The notes: generated from the sequence alone by a model not told the origin. DNA of 22,500 bases from Neocallimastix lanati (nom. inval.) (GCA_016946835.1 JACVTC010000159.1:112501-135000), one strand, 5' to 3'; positions 11,794 through 21,600 are shown, numbered from the stretch's first letter. Made by a program: numbers and translations.

Positions 11794-12728
11794 ATGTCTG
11801 AAATTCAATACTACTTTGGTCAATATAAAATTCATAAAAGTCAAATTTTTTTTAATTCAAAATATAGTTTTGGTTTAGTTAATTTAAAACCAATTTCCCC
11901 GTAAATATTAATAGACAAATTTCTCTTCCATAGTAATCATTATTAAAATATTTAATATTTATTTAATTTTTAAGTTCATTTATTGATATATGTTCTTTTT
12001 TATGACAATTTAAATAATATAAAATATCAATAATGTGTTTTAAATAATCATTAGAGGACGTATCCTTTTTTTTTTCATTATATTCTTAAATAATATTTTA
12101 AATATCAGAAGCTCTTTTATTTTTATTTTTTTTTTTTTTTATACATTAAAATTGTTATTAAAAAACTTAACTACTGATTAATATATAAAGATGTTTTGGT
12201 AATTCCAAGAAGAATTGTTAAACGTTTTTCCGACGTTACAAAAGAAGAATTAAACGATTTATTTGAATCTGTTCAAATTATAGGAAAAGAAATTGAAAAA
12301 GCTTACCAAGGAAAATCTTTAACTATTACTATTCAAGTAAACTATTAAAAATAAATAAATAAATAAATAAATAAAATTGAACAAATAGTATTTTTTACAA
12401 TTTAAATTTTAAAATTAAAATTTAGAATTTACAAAAATTAATGAAATTTCATTTTTATTTAAATTATTTTTTTTTTTCTTTTCAGGATGGACCAGCAGCA
12501 GGTCAAACCGTTGAACACGTTCATGTTCATGTTATTCCAAGAAGTGAACATGACTGGAAGAATAACGATGATATTTATGATGAAGTAGATAAATCAGAAT
12601 GGAACAATAAAGAACCAAAAAATAAAGTTGATAATGAAGAAAGAAAACCAAGAACTGAACAAGAAATGGCAGAAGAGGCTGCTAAACTCAGACCATTATT
12701 TAAACAATATGAAAATATTTGGGATTAA
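11794..12728 (+). CDS. fhit: Fhit-like bis(5'-adenosyl)-triphosphatase (HIT family, 4 exons)
   Basis: Fhit proteins hydrolyse diadenosine triphosphate (Ap3A) to AMP and ADP. Exons: 11794-11900, a 5-nt microexon 12055-12059, 12191-12336 and 12486-12728. They total 501 nt and encode 166 residues, against 147 in human Fhit. The family pattern is continuous: FGQ near residue 8, SFGLVNLKPISPGHVLVIPRR-type core, QDGPAAGQTVEHVHVHVIPR, then DDIY. The histidine triad is H97-V-H99-V-H101; by known Fhit chemistry the middle His (H99) is the nucleophile. Gln86 and Tyr117 match human Gln83 and Tyr114, each with an offset of three. The C-terminal helix (EEAAKLRPLFKQYENI) is also Fhit-like. The ATG at 11794 follows an A-rich leader usual for this genome; an upstream in-frame ATG at 11710 would add an implausible Lys/Ile/Asn-rich stretch. 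The gene is divergent from vps53. Without the microexon the frame breaks. Confidence 0.9.
12055..12059 (+). other. fhit: Predicted 5-nt microexon (AGGAC) of fhit
   Basis: Exon 1 ends after two bases of a codon (CC), and the next clear coding block needs one base before AT-GTT-TTG. Direct joining gives a frameshift and an early TAA. AGGAC at 12055-12059 is flanked by TTAG on the left and GTATCC on the right. Inserting it restores phase and gives Pro-Gly-His-Val-Leu-Val, the sequence expected at this place in Fhit proteins. The frame upstream of it is closed by TAA at 12041-12043, with no other AG in between, so a longer exon is not available. Confidence 0.8.
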
Positions 12729-12939
12729 ATTTAATAATTTCAAAAAATTTCATTTAATGTAAAAAGAATAATAATAATTAATAATAATAATAATAATAAT
12801 TAAAATAAAAAATTATATTTCAAATGAAATTAGAAATTTATTTATTTAAAAATAAAAAGAGAGATGAAATGAAAATCATTAAATATTATTAATAAAAATT
12901 TTTTTTTTGATAACAATACTAAAATCGAAAATTATAATG

Positions 12940-13035
<96 letters not shown>

Positions 13036-13138
13036 GTAATAATAATAATTAAAAAAAAAAAAAAAACATAATATTATACTTTATATCATCGAAAATTATA
13101 TTAATAAAATTAATAAAAAAAATTTTTTTTTTATTATT
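12729..13138. other. 3' flank of fhit, A/T-rich
   Basis: No gene is seen. It contains AATAAA-like A-rich sequence soon after the fhit stop (about 12803-12810), which could serve polyadenylation, and then the AAT array at 12937-13050. Confidence 0.6.
12937..13050. repeat. (AAT)n microsatellite, about 36 copies
   Basis: A nearly perfect AAT/TAA array with one TAG-type interruption near 13035. It lies downstream of fhit and about 90 bases before the G+C-rich insert. Confidence 0.95.
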
Positions 13139-13499
13139 TCCGGTGTGTACCACCCTTGGTTTCAGCCCTCTTATGGGCAGTGGTAATATTGAGGTAGTCA
13201 CAACACTTTTACATAGACAGATAATGTCCCTGCTGGACGGCCTTACAAAGTGTTTCAGCATTGGCACTCTGACATGTATATCATTTCTGAGAATTTTTCT
13301 AGTACCCTTATTCTCAGAGTGCTTCTCCTAATACTTCCCTTTGAAGCAAGGCCATTATAACCTAACCCGTTGAGATACATACTAATTCCTATTAGCAAAT
13401 GCATAAACCCATAAACATCAGAAAGATTGCAATTTAGTAGAATATATCTACATTACTTAAGTAGAATATATATCTACATGGAAGCATGGCATGTACCCA
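13139..13499. other. G+C-rich structured insert of unknown identity
   Basis: This stretch is strikingly richer in G and C than all neighbouring non-coding DNA, with abrupt edges. It contains a row of inverted repeats. Hairpin 1 is TACCAC/GTGGTA (13148-13153 with 13180-13185), enclosing GCCC/GGGC (13165-13168 with 13175-13178). Hairpin 2 is AACACTTT/AAAGTGTT (13202-13209 with 13247-13254), enclosing GTCC/GGAC (13226-13229 with 13235-13238). Hairpin 3 is GCACTCTGA/TCAGAGTGC (13264-13272 with 13314-13322). A smaller CTTC/GAAG hairpin lies at 13334-13346. Open frames of 60-70 codons exist on both strands (13143-13331 plus; 13049-13267 minus), but neither resembles a family I know. It could be a structured RNA gene or a fragment of a mobile element (for example LTR or terminal region). 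I cannot decide between these. Confidence 0.5.
13437..13477. repeat. Two tandem small palindromes, GTAGA...TCTAC
   Basis: GTAGA-ATATA-TCTAC at 13437-13451 and GTAGA-ATATATA-TCTAC at 13461-13477 are two near-identical palindromes. They lie near the right end of the G+C-rich insert. Confidence 0.85.
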
Positions 13500-13839
13500 A
13501 ATGAATAAAATTAATAAATTTATTTAAATTCTTACATCATATTTTATATTTAAGGTAATGTTTGTTTGTTTGTTTTAATTCATAAATATTATTAATATTC
13601 AATAAAAGACATAATACCATAGTTAAATTATTTTAAAGGATATTATTATCTTCTTTTCTATCACTTTTATTTATTCAAATACTTTAAAATTTTTATATTC
13701 ATCAAACTTCAAATGATCATTTATTTTATTTTAAAAATTAAACACTTGAATAGTTTGAAATTGTCCAATTTAATATATCCTTTTGTTAATTTATAACGAA
13801 ACATTTTTATTTTAATTTATTTATTTTTTTATTTATTTA
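13500..13839. other. A/T-rich intergenic DNA, no gene seen
   Basis: It includes a short (TTTG)n run at about 13560-13575. No supported coding or RNA feature was found. Confidence 0.6.
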
Positions 13840-14330
13840 TTTCAAGTGAATGGATATCCCTTTTGGTTGTAAATTTTTTTTTTTTTTTTTTACTAATATC
13901 AATTAAAAAGAAACTCAAAAAAGCTAATGAAGATTGGTACCTAATTAATTACATGATCTACTAAGATGACTACATTTAGAGTATTTAGCTAAAACTCTTG
14001 AAGAAAAGTTCTTTTAAATATCTGTAGCTCATCTAAATCTAAAGTTATATCAAGAAAGAGCATATACATAATTTTTTTTTTAACAATCTAAAAATAGATA
14101 AATAAGGAAAAAAAAAAAATAAAGCTAATGTAATTTCCTTATTTCACTTTCAAGCTAAAATATAATGAATTCAATGATTTAAAGTGGAACATTCAAATAT
14201 TCAACTATTCAAAAAATAATGATTAATCCCTCATACTACAACATGTACACATTGAGAACAATTATCTGTTATATCTACCACTTTTGATAGCAATAGTGAT
14301 ATTATACTTTATCTATATACTAAACTTAAA
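13840..14330 (+). pseudogene. Unclassified decayed coding trace
   Basis: On the plus strand, fragments with protein-like composition follow one another in shifting frames. They are SSEWISLLVVNF (about 13845-13880), KKLKKANEDWYLINYMIY (about 13908-13960), LHLEYLAKTLEEKFF then ISVAHLNLKLYQERAY (about 13970-14068), and EQLSVISTTFDSNSDIILYL (about 14257-14317). Stops and frame changes separate them, so no product is expected. Base composition is less extreme than in the flanks, which supports former coding. I recognise no family. It lies just beyond the G+C-rich insert and might belong to the same element or to an unrelated lost gene. Confidence 0.4.
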
Positions 14331-14402
14331 ATTCAATTCAATCCTAAATAAATCTGAATAAATATCTTTTTACATTTCAATTTTATTTTCTTAATACTTT
14401 TA

Positions 14403-14407
<5 letters not shown>

Positions 14408-14460
<53 letters not shown>
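14408..14460. repeat. Poly(A) tract, 53 nt
   Basis: An uninterrupted run of 53 A, followed by GAGAG. The exact length should be treated cautiously in any assembly. Confidence 0.9.
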
Positions 14461-14463
<3 letters not shown>

Positions 14464-14635
14464 AGAAAAAAGAGAAAAGATATACAATAACACATTAATA
14501 TTTTCATCCTTTTAAAATCAAACTTTTTTTTTTACTATTGTTTTTTATTATTTATATATATATATTTTTGTTTATAAAGTTACATTAAAGGAAAAAAAAA
14601 AAAAAAAAAAAAAAAAGATGAAAAAGATAAATTTC

Positions 14636-14667
<32 letters not shown>

Positions 14668-14827
14668 AAAACTTCATATTATTATTTAATACACATATAT
14701 ATAATATTATACTATTATCTATTTACTATTATTAGAAAAATTACAAACTTTTTGTTATTTTTTATTTTACTTTACTTTTTTTTTAATAAAAAAAAAGAAA
14801 AAAAAAATATAATCTATAAAAAAAAGG

Positions 14828-14828
<1 letters not shown>

Positions 14829-14869
<41 letters not shown>

Positions 14870-14891
14870 GGAAAACAAACAAACAAACAAA

Positions 14892-14893
<2 letters not shown>
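14829..14893. repeat. Adjacent (AAAG)n and (AAAC)n microsatellites
   Basis: About ten AAAG units (14829-14869) are separated by GG from about five AAAC units (14874-14893), followed by a poly(A) run to about 14923. Purine-strand asymmetry is extreme here. Confidence 0.9.
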
Positions 14894-14925
<32 letters not shown>

Positions 14926-15661
14926 TAAAAAGGAGTAGAATTTTTAAAGATATGATTTTAAAATTGTAAATAAATAAAATAAAATAAAATAAAATTAAAA
15001 ATAAATAAATAGAAAAAAAAACAATAATAACAATTTTTAAGAAATATTTTTAATATCACTACAAATTTATTTTTTTTTTATTAATCTAATTTTTTTTTTT
15101 TTTTTAAAGAAATAAATATAATAATTAAAAAAGAAAAATTAAAAAAAGATTACATTAAAATAATCTTTTTTTTTTTAATAAATTTATTCTATTCTTTATA
15201 TAAATATATATATATATGATGATAAGGTGATACTATATATATAATAATGGTGTCTTTTTAGAATAAAAAAAAAATAAAGAAAAAAGAAAAGTTTAAAAGA
15301 AATAAAAGGAAAAATAATTTGAGCTCTTTTATTTTAATTTATATGTTTTCCTTTTTTTTTTTTTTAATTATTTTATCTTTCTTTCCTCTTTTCTTTAATA
15401 TATGATTATTCTATTTATTAAGAGGATATTTTTTTATGAAATAATAGTATATTAAAAAAGATATTTTAAGTTTTTTTTTTTCATTGATATTTTGTCTTGA
15501 TGAATTTTATGTTTTTTTTTTCTTCTTTAATTTTTTTTTTTTTAATAATAATAATAATTATTTAATTTTAATATCATTATTATTATTATTTAATTTAAAT
15601 ATTAATTTTTAATTATCAAATAGTTTTTTAAATAATTAAAAGTTTTTTTTTCGAAGTTTTA

Positions 15662-16550
15662 TTACTTCATTGCCTTTGTATAACTTAAGAAACTATTATT
15701 CTTCATATTTTCATAAGCTACATCCATTGATTGTTTTAAAATATCTGGATTATAGTTTTTCTTAGTTCTTACTTCTTCAATTAATTTTTTTGATACAGAA
15801 GCTGGTACACCAATTTCTTTATCACTTCCCGGAACAATATAATTCTTCAGTATACTTTCTAGAGTTTCCCCAAATTTTGCTTTCAAATCACTAGATATTT
15901 CTGTTGTTTCTGGAAGATTTGGTGAAAAGCTACTTAATGGCGTCATTTGATAAGAAGTACGATTATTTTCATCTGATTTTTTTATCCATAAATCTTGACA
16001 TTTGAAGAATTTACCAGCTTCTTCACGATATTTTACAGCTTCTAACCAGAATTCAAGATTTTCTATTTTTTTTTATATTTTTAATTATTTTAAATATTTT
16101 AATATATATTGATGTTTTTTTTTTTTTTTTATAGATTATTAAGCATTTATTATTATTTCAATATTATTAGTTTAAATATATTATAATAATTTTATTATTA
16201 TATTAAAGTAACAACAAAAAAAATGTTATTAGTGATATATATATAAAATAAAACTCATAACTTTTTAATAATAATAATAATTATAACAATAATAAAAATA
16301 AATGAAAAAGAAAAAATTATATTATTTTAATATGAATAAAAACTTTTCCTTTTTAAAAAAAAATAAAATAAAATAAAATAAAAAATTATATGTAAGATAT
16401 ATCTTTATATCTTTAATTTAATAATATTTTGATACTTCGAAGATATATACCTTCAGAATGTTCTTTTTTTAAATAATCCATAAATGTTTCTAATGACATT
16501 TTACCGCTGGTTTCCCCATTTAACAAATTAGCAAATGTATATTTCGACAT
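15662..16550 (-). CDS. Small stand-alone RGS-domain protein (2 exons)
   Basis: RGS domains bind activated G-alpha subunits and usually speed GTP hydrolysis. Exons: 16550-16451 and 16062-15662 (501 nt, 166 residues), with one 388-nt intron starting GTATAT and ending TAG. The product is little more than an RGS domain (about residues 4-163): YTFANLLNGE at the start, the hallmark SEENLEFW across the splice junction (residues 32-39), KFGETLESILKNYI before the middle loop, and the paired last helices LKQSMDVAYENMKNNSFLSY (residues 142-161). By comparison with RGS4, the Glu-Asn pair (E34, N35) and Ser157 are kept. The catalytic-loop Asn is Gly118 (KEIGVP), and positions equivalent to Leu159, Asp163 and Arg167 appear to be Asn152, Asn156 and Ser160. 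No membrane segment, signal peptide or extra domain is seen. The start is the first ATG before the domain. The stop is TAA. It is convergent with fhit. Confidence 0.88.
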
Positions 16551-16632
16551 TTTGTTTTTATTATGAATCTATTGTTTTTAATATTAACGTATATAATTTT
16601 TTTTTTCTGAAAAAAATATATATATATATATT

Positions 16633-16671
<39 letters not shown>

Positions 16672-16758
16672 TATTAATCCAATTTACTAATATAAAAATA
16701 AATATTTCTGGAAGCAAAAATAGAATTCCTATATTTTATGTTACTCTATTATTATTAT

Positions 16759-16760
<2 letters not shown>

Positions 16761-16812
<52 letters not shown>
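16761..16812. repeat. Poly(T) tract, 52 nt
   Basis: An uninterrupted T run, preceded by a short (ATT)n run. On the minus strand it is a poly(A) tract about 210 bases upstream of the RGS start codon. Confidence 0.9.
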
Positions 16813-16813
<1 letters not shown>

Positions 16814-16978
16814 AAAATAAGGTCTTTTTGTTTTATTAATAATTTTCGCTTTTATTTTTTTAAGTATCTATCAATTGGACAAAAAAATGAATGTTATATT
16901 TCATTTATATAAAATATAGAAATATATAAAAATGAATATATTAATACATGTACATAAATAATAAAAATAATACTAAAA

Positions 16979-17025
<47 letters not shown>

Positions 17026-19025
17026 AAATGAAATATTATATATATATATTTATTATTTAAAAGAAATTTTGTTTAATTAGTATATAAATATAAAAATCAT
17101 ATTATTTTTTTATTTTTTAGAGGTATTATTATTAATTTGAAATAGTATATGATATTAATAATAATAAAAAAAAAATATTAACAATTTCATAAATATTTTT
17201 ATTCTTTTAGTAGTTGTTTTTTCTGTATATATTTACAATTATTACTAATTTTCTTTTTTATATTCATTATTTTTTATTTAATTTTTTTTTTTAAATTATC
17301 TATTTGTTTTATTAATAAAATAATATCCACATAAAAATAAAAATAGTTTTATTCAATTTTATAAATATCACATAAATTTCTTGATAATGTTTATATGTTT
17401 TTGTTTATGTTTTTATTTATATATATATATATATATGTGTGTGTATATCCTTATATATATATATATATTATTACTGTTATTATTTATATATATATATTGT
17501 ATTGATTATTCTTTTTATGGTCTTTACTTATTATTTAAATTATTATTTTGTCTTAATAAATTTTATCTTTTCTTTCTTTCATTAAATCATTGTATTAATT
17601 CTTTATATATTTGTATTAAATTTTTATATATTTCTCCGAACAAAAAAGTCCAATTTTTTTTTATTATTATTTATTGTATAATACTTCTTCAATAAATATT
17701 TTTAGATAATATTATTTTTTAAGTTTCACTTTTAATAAAATAAAATATTTTATTATTGTTATGTATTACTTTTATAAGAGTTCAATTTTATAATAATGTA
17801 TATAATAATTTTCTTTAAAAAAAACGAAAAAAATTAACTAAAAAAAAAAAAAAAAAAAAATAAAATAAAAATAAAAAAAAAAAAAAAAAAGATTAACAAT
17901 AAAAAATTTAAAAATATAATATTAAAAATTAATAATACTAATATTATTATTATTAATTATTATTATTATTAATTATTATTAATTATTTAATTATTCTCTT
18001 TTTTTTTTTTTTCTCAATAATAATTTACCTTCTTTATTATGTATTTTTCTATTAATTTTATATTTAATTATTTAAATTATTCTCGTTAATTATCACCACA
18101 TACACTAAATTCTTTTTAATAATAAAAACTATTAATAATATTAAATAATGTTATTAATAATTCTATAATTATTAAAATTTTATAATAATTATTATTATAA
18201 TCATAATTAAATAATAATAGTAATAGTTAGTAGTATCATTTTTGCTATTTAAGATATATGGAAAAATAATACATTATAATACATTATCCATACTTTATTT
18301 ATATAAAAACATTTTAATTTTTATTTATTTAAAAAAAAATAAAAATAAAAAAAAAAGGTTATTTTTCAAGTTCATATAAATTATACTTTTTTAAATTTTT
18401 TTTTTTTTTTTTTTTTTTTTTTGTTATATTCTTTTTTTTTTTTTTTTTTTTTTATCTTTTTTAATTTTATTTAATGATATGAATCTTAATTATTAGTTTT
18501 TGTAAAGTGTAATTGCTTATAATTAATAAGCTTCATACAATGAGATTTTCATTATTTTTATTCTTTATTAATATTATTATATATTATTTGATATAATTAA
18601 TAAATATAATTATATATATGTAAAGAAAATTAAATACATTAATACATTAATAATAGAAATAATAATAATAATAATAATAATTATGATTATTAAATTTAAA
18701 ATATAAATATACTTTTTATTCTCAATAGAAGATAAAAAAAAAAATTTAAATGAATAATGAAATTATATTGAATGCAATTTTAATTTAAAAATTTATAACT
18801 TTTTTTGTTAAACCAGTGTAATAATCTCTATTCTCTACAAGATATTATAAAAAATAAAAAATATATATCTCCCTCTTATTTTTCTTATAAATTAATAAAA
18901 ATATGTATTTATAATTAAATTAATATATATATTTATATGTCATTAATTATATATATTTATTTATTTTACATCAAAAATGAGATTTTGTTATATATAATAA
19001 TAATAAGATAAATGAAAAGTAAAAA

Positions 19026-19070
<45 letters not shown>

Positions 19071-19411
19071 TAATTAAAAATATTTTGCCATTAAATATAA
19101 ATTTAAATCCATTTTAATTAAAATATTTTATACAATATTAACAATTATTACAAAATATATATATATATATTATTAAATATATATATATATTATTAATAAT
19201 TGCATTTGATCAAATATTTAATGAATAGAAAATATTGTTATTAATTTAAATAGCAATAAATCTTAATTATTTTAATATACATGGATTTTTTAATTTTTGA
19301 AATATACACATATAGCAATAAATTAATATGACGATTATTATTACCATTATAATTATTGTTAATATTATTATGGTTATGATTATTAAAGGATTATTATTAT
19401 TATTATTATTA

Positions 19412-19448
<37 letters not shown>

Positions 19449-20324
19449 GCTATTATCAAAATCTTTTTATTTACTAGGATTTAAAGTTTTTCATTTTCTT
19501 ATTATTATAAATATGATTATTATTAATAATAATTATTACTGTTATTATTTATATATTTATTTATGATTATTATTTTTATGATTAATTATTATTATTAAGC
19601 CTATAATTATTTTTTCATTTTTTTATGATAAATATTATTATTGTCATTACTAATTATGGTTATTATTATTAATATGATTATTATTATTATTATTATTTAT
19701 ATAATTATTTATTAATATGATTAATTCTATAATTATTTATATTTTTATTATGATATTATGATTATTTTTTATTATTATAATTATTATTATTATGATTAAT
19801 TATTATGATGATGATTAAATATTATTATGATTAGTATTAAGACTATTATTATTTTAATTATTATAATTATTATGGTTATTTAATTTTCATTATTATCCAA
19901 AATAATTTTATTTATTTAAATTTTTATAATTTTCGTTTTCTTTATATAATTTATTTATTTACTTTTCTATTTATGTAAATAATCAAAAACTAAATCACAA
20001 ATAATAATAGAATTAGAAATTATATTATTAATATTGTAAAATATTCATAAATATGACGATAATTAAAGATAGTAAATATTTAAAAGAAAAATCAATGCAA
20101 TAAAAAAATCATTTATAAAAAAAAAAAATTTAACACATACATACACAGTTAATAGTATACTTTTTATTTAAATATTTAGTCATATCATTATTAATTTGAT
20201 ATCTATCAATATCTTTTAGAAAAAAAAAAAAAAATAAAAAAAAAAAAAAAAAAAAAAAGAAAATAGAAGAAAAAAAAAATCAGAATTAAATAAAAATAAT
20301 TTATTATCAACTAAATTTAATGAA

Positions 20325-20445
20325 ATAAAATGAAATAATAAATGAAATAAAATAAAATAAAATAAAATAATAAATGAAATAAAATAATAAATGAAATAAA
20401 ATAATATAATATAATATAATATGAAATGAAATGAAATGAAATGAA
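20325..20445. repeat. Mixed AAATG / AAATA pentamer repeat
   Basis: Units of TGAAA, TAAAA and TAATA type follow each other for about 120 bases, ending in four TGAAA units before a poly(A) run. No coding meaning is seen. Confidence 0.8.
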
Positions 20446-20556
20446 AAAAAAAAAAAAAAAAAAAAAAAAATTCAAAGAATCCATTAAAAAAAATGAAAAT
20501 TCAATTTGTAGATTTTTCAGTTTCCATATATAGAAATTTTAATTATGACCAAATTG

Positions 20557-20590
<34 letters not shown>

Positions 20591-20697
20591 ATTTTTAAAA
20601 TATAAATTTTTAATTTACTGGTAGAAATAAAATTCAAAATTATTTAATATTTAATTAATTAATTAGTATAGTTTACTTTATAAAAAGTATAGTTTTT

Positions 20698-20973
20698 TGT
20701 TAAGTATTAGCTACATTATAATTATACATTATACATTGTAATATTAATACGCCACAATAAGCCACATTATTAATACATTAATTATTAGTTAGTTATTAAA
20801 CAGTTACTATAAATCTTATTTATTATATTTTGTTAAACTGTAATATTCTATATCATGTAATATTCATATAATTAAATATAAATAAATAAAAACCATATTA
20901 ACTATTAATAATCATAATTGAGATTGTGAGATCTTAATTACATTCTTGTGAGATCTTAATTACATTCTTAACA
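20698..20973 (+). mobile_element. Probable LTR (276 bp) of a decayed retrotransposon
   Basis: The segment begins TGTTAAG (20698-20704) and ends CTTAACA (20967-20973): perfect 7-bp inverted ends with the TG...CA borders typical of LTRs. It is followed by a leader of more normal base composition (about 20974-21121) and then by a gag-like relic on the same strand, as expected for a 5' LTR. The interior holds a 22-bp tandem duplication close to the right end. No second LTR is in the window, so a target-site duplication cannot be checked, and I could not assign a primer binding site. The family is unknown. Confidence 0.62.
20924..20967. repeat. Perfect 22-bp tandem duplication inside the LTR
   Basis: The 22 bases at 20924-20945 (core GTGAGATCTTAATTACATT) are repeated exactly at 20946-20967. 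They lie just inside the 3' border of the probable LTR. Confidence 0.92.
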
Positions 20974-21121
20974 TTTATTAAAGTAGGTAGGTCATAGAAA
21001 ATGTATGCGTATTGAGACGCATGTCTAGTATACGTAGATCATATAGACCATCGACACAATATAGATCTTTATATAATAATATACATAGAGGGAGGGTTAC
21101 TACTATAACCAAAGATAACTA

Positions 21122-21163
21122 ATGACAACCAAATTAAAAAAAAAAAAAAAAAAATAACAATAA

Positions 21164-21206
<43 letters not shown>

Positions 21207-21213
21207 ACAATAA

Positions 21214-21248
<35 letters not shown>

Positions 21249-21600
21249 ACATAAGCAAAATACAACTATTTATACAACTCAACTAAATCTAGAAATAATA
21301 GAAAAAGATCTTTGCATTGACCCTCTAACAAGATGAATGGTTAAAATACATCGAACACTTAAAAGAAAACGATCCCAAGGTTAAAATTCTTTTTAAAAGA
21401 AAAATGAAAGAATGTCAATAGAAATGGACGGCCAATGGTATTAAAGTAAATAAATCGAAAGGTACTGTACTACACTCCAACAATACCAAGTATTATTACT
21501 GGGGAAAATATGGTCATAAATCAAGTGACTTTAAATATACGAAAGCGACCCAAAAAAAAAAAAAAAAAGAAAAAATTATTACCTACAAAAGGAGGGAGGC
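21122..21600 (+). pseudogene. Decayed gag-like relic with destroyed zinc knuckle
   Basis: An ATG at 21122 opens after the leader but soon runs into poly(A). Further on, gag-like fragments in shifting frames can be read: IIEKDLCIDPLT (about 21297-21330), QDEWLKYIEHLKENDPKVK (about 21329-21385), KWTANGIKVNKSKG (about 21422-21463), then WGKYGHKSSDFKYTKATQ (about 21500-21553). The last has the G-K-x-G-H core of a retroviral-type CCHC knuckle. All three expected Cys positions are changed, to Tyr, Trp and Phe, each compatible with one base change from a Cys codon. No protease, integrase or reverse transcriptase follows before the sequence returns to A/T repeats. Position and strand fit the LTR at 20698-20973. 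Confidence 0.62.
21137..21246. repeat. 50-bp tandem duplication of an A-rich unit
   Basis: The motif AAAATAACAATAAAGC occurs at 21151 and again at 21201, exactly 50 bases apart, each followed by a long A run. It separates the presumed gag start from the recognisable gag fragments. Confidence 0.88.

Larger units (their letters stand above)
14361..15661. other. Convergent intergenic DNA before the RGS gene 3' end
   Basis: Composed of poly(A) and poly(T) runs and tetranucleotide arrays. I see no coding segment, tRNA-like sequence or other RNA gene. Length is about 1.3 kb. Confidence 0.65.
16551..20697. other. Long A/T-rich gene-free stretch
   Basis: About 4.1 kb upstream of the RGS gene with no coding segment I can defend. 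It consists of homopolymers (T at 16761-16812; A runs near 16984-17022, 17841-17860, 19030-19068 and 20227-20258), AT dinucleotide tracts, TTA arrays (for example about 19390-19448) and TGAAATAAAA-type repeats (about 20325-20445). The open frame at 17381-17695 is rich in Tyr, Ile and Leu, reads through AT repeats and looks spurious. The RGS promoter is presumably just above 16550, but no site is evident. Confidence 0.6.

Noticed and set aside
13143-13331. 63-codon open frame on the plus strand and an overlapping one on the minus strand in the G+C-rich island
   Set aside because: Fewer stops are expected by chance where G+C is higher. Neither translation resembles a known family, and both overlap strong inverted repeats.
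13407-13414. ACCCATAA, resembling the DUSE element upstream of Dictyostelium small RNA genes
   Set aside because: Nothing resembling a class I RNA, snRNA or snoRNA starts at the expected distance (about 60 nt) downstream, and the hairpins lie upstream of it. An 8-base match alone is weak.
17381-17695. 104-codon open frame that looks like a membrane protein
   Set aside because: It runs through AT and TTA repeats. Its hydrophobic look follows from A/T-only codons, and composition matches the non-coding surroundings.
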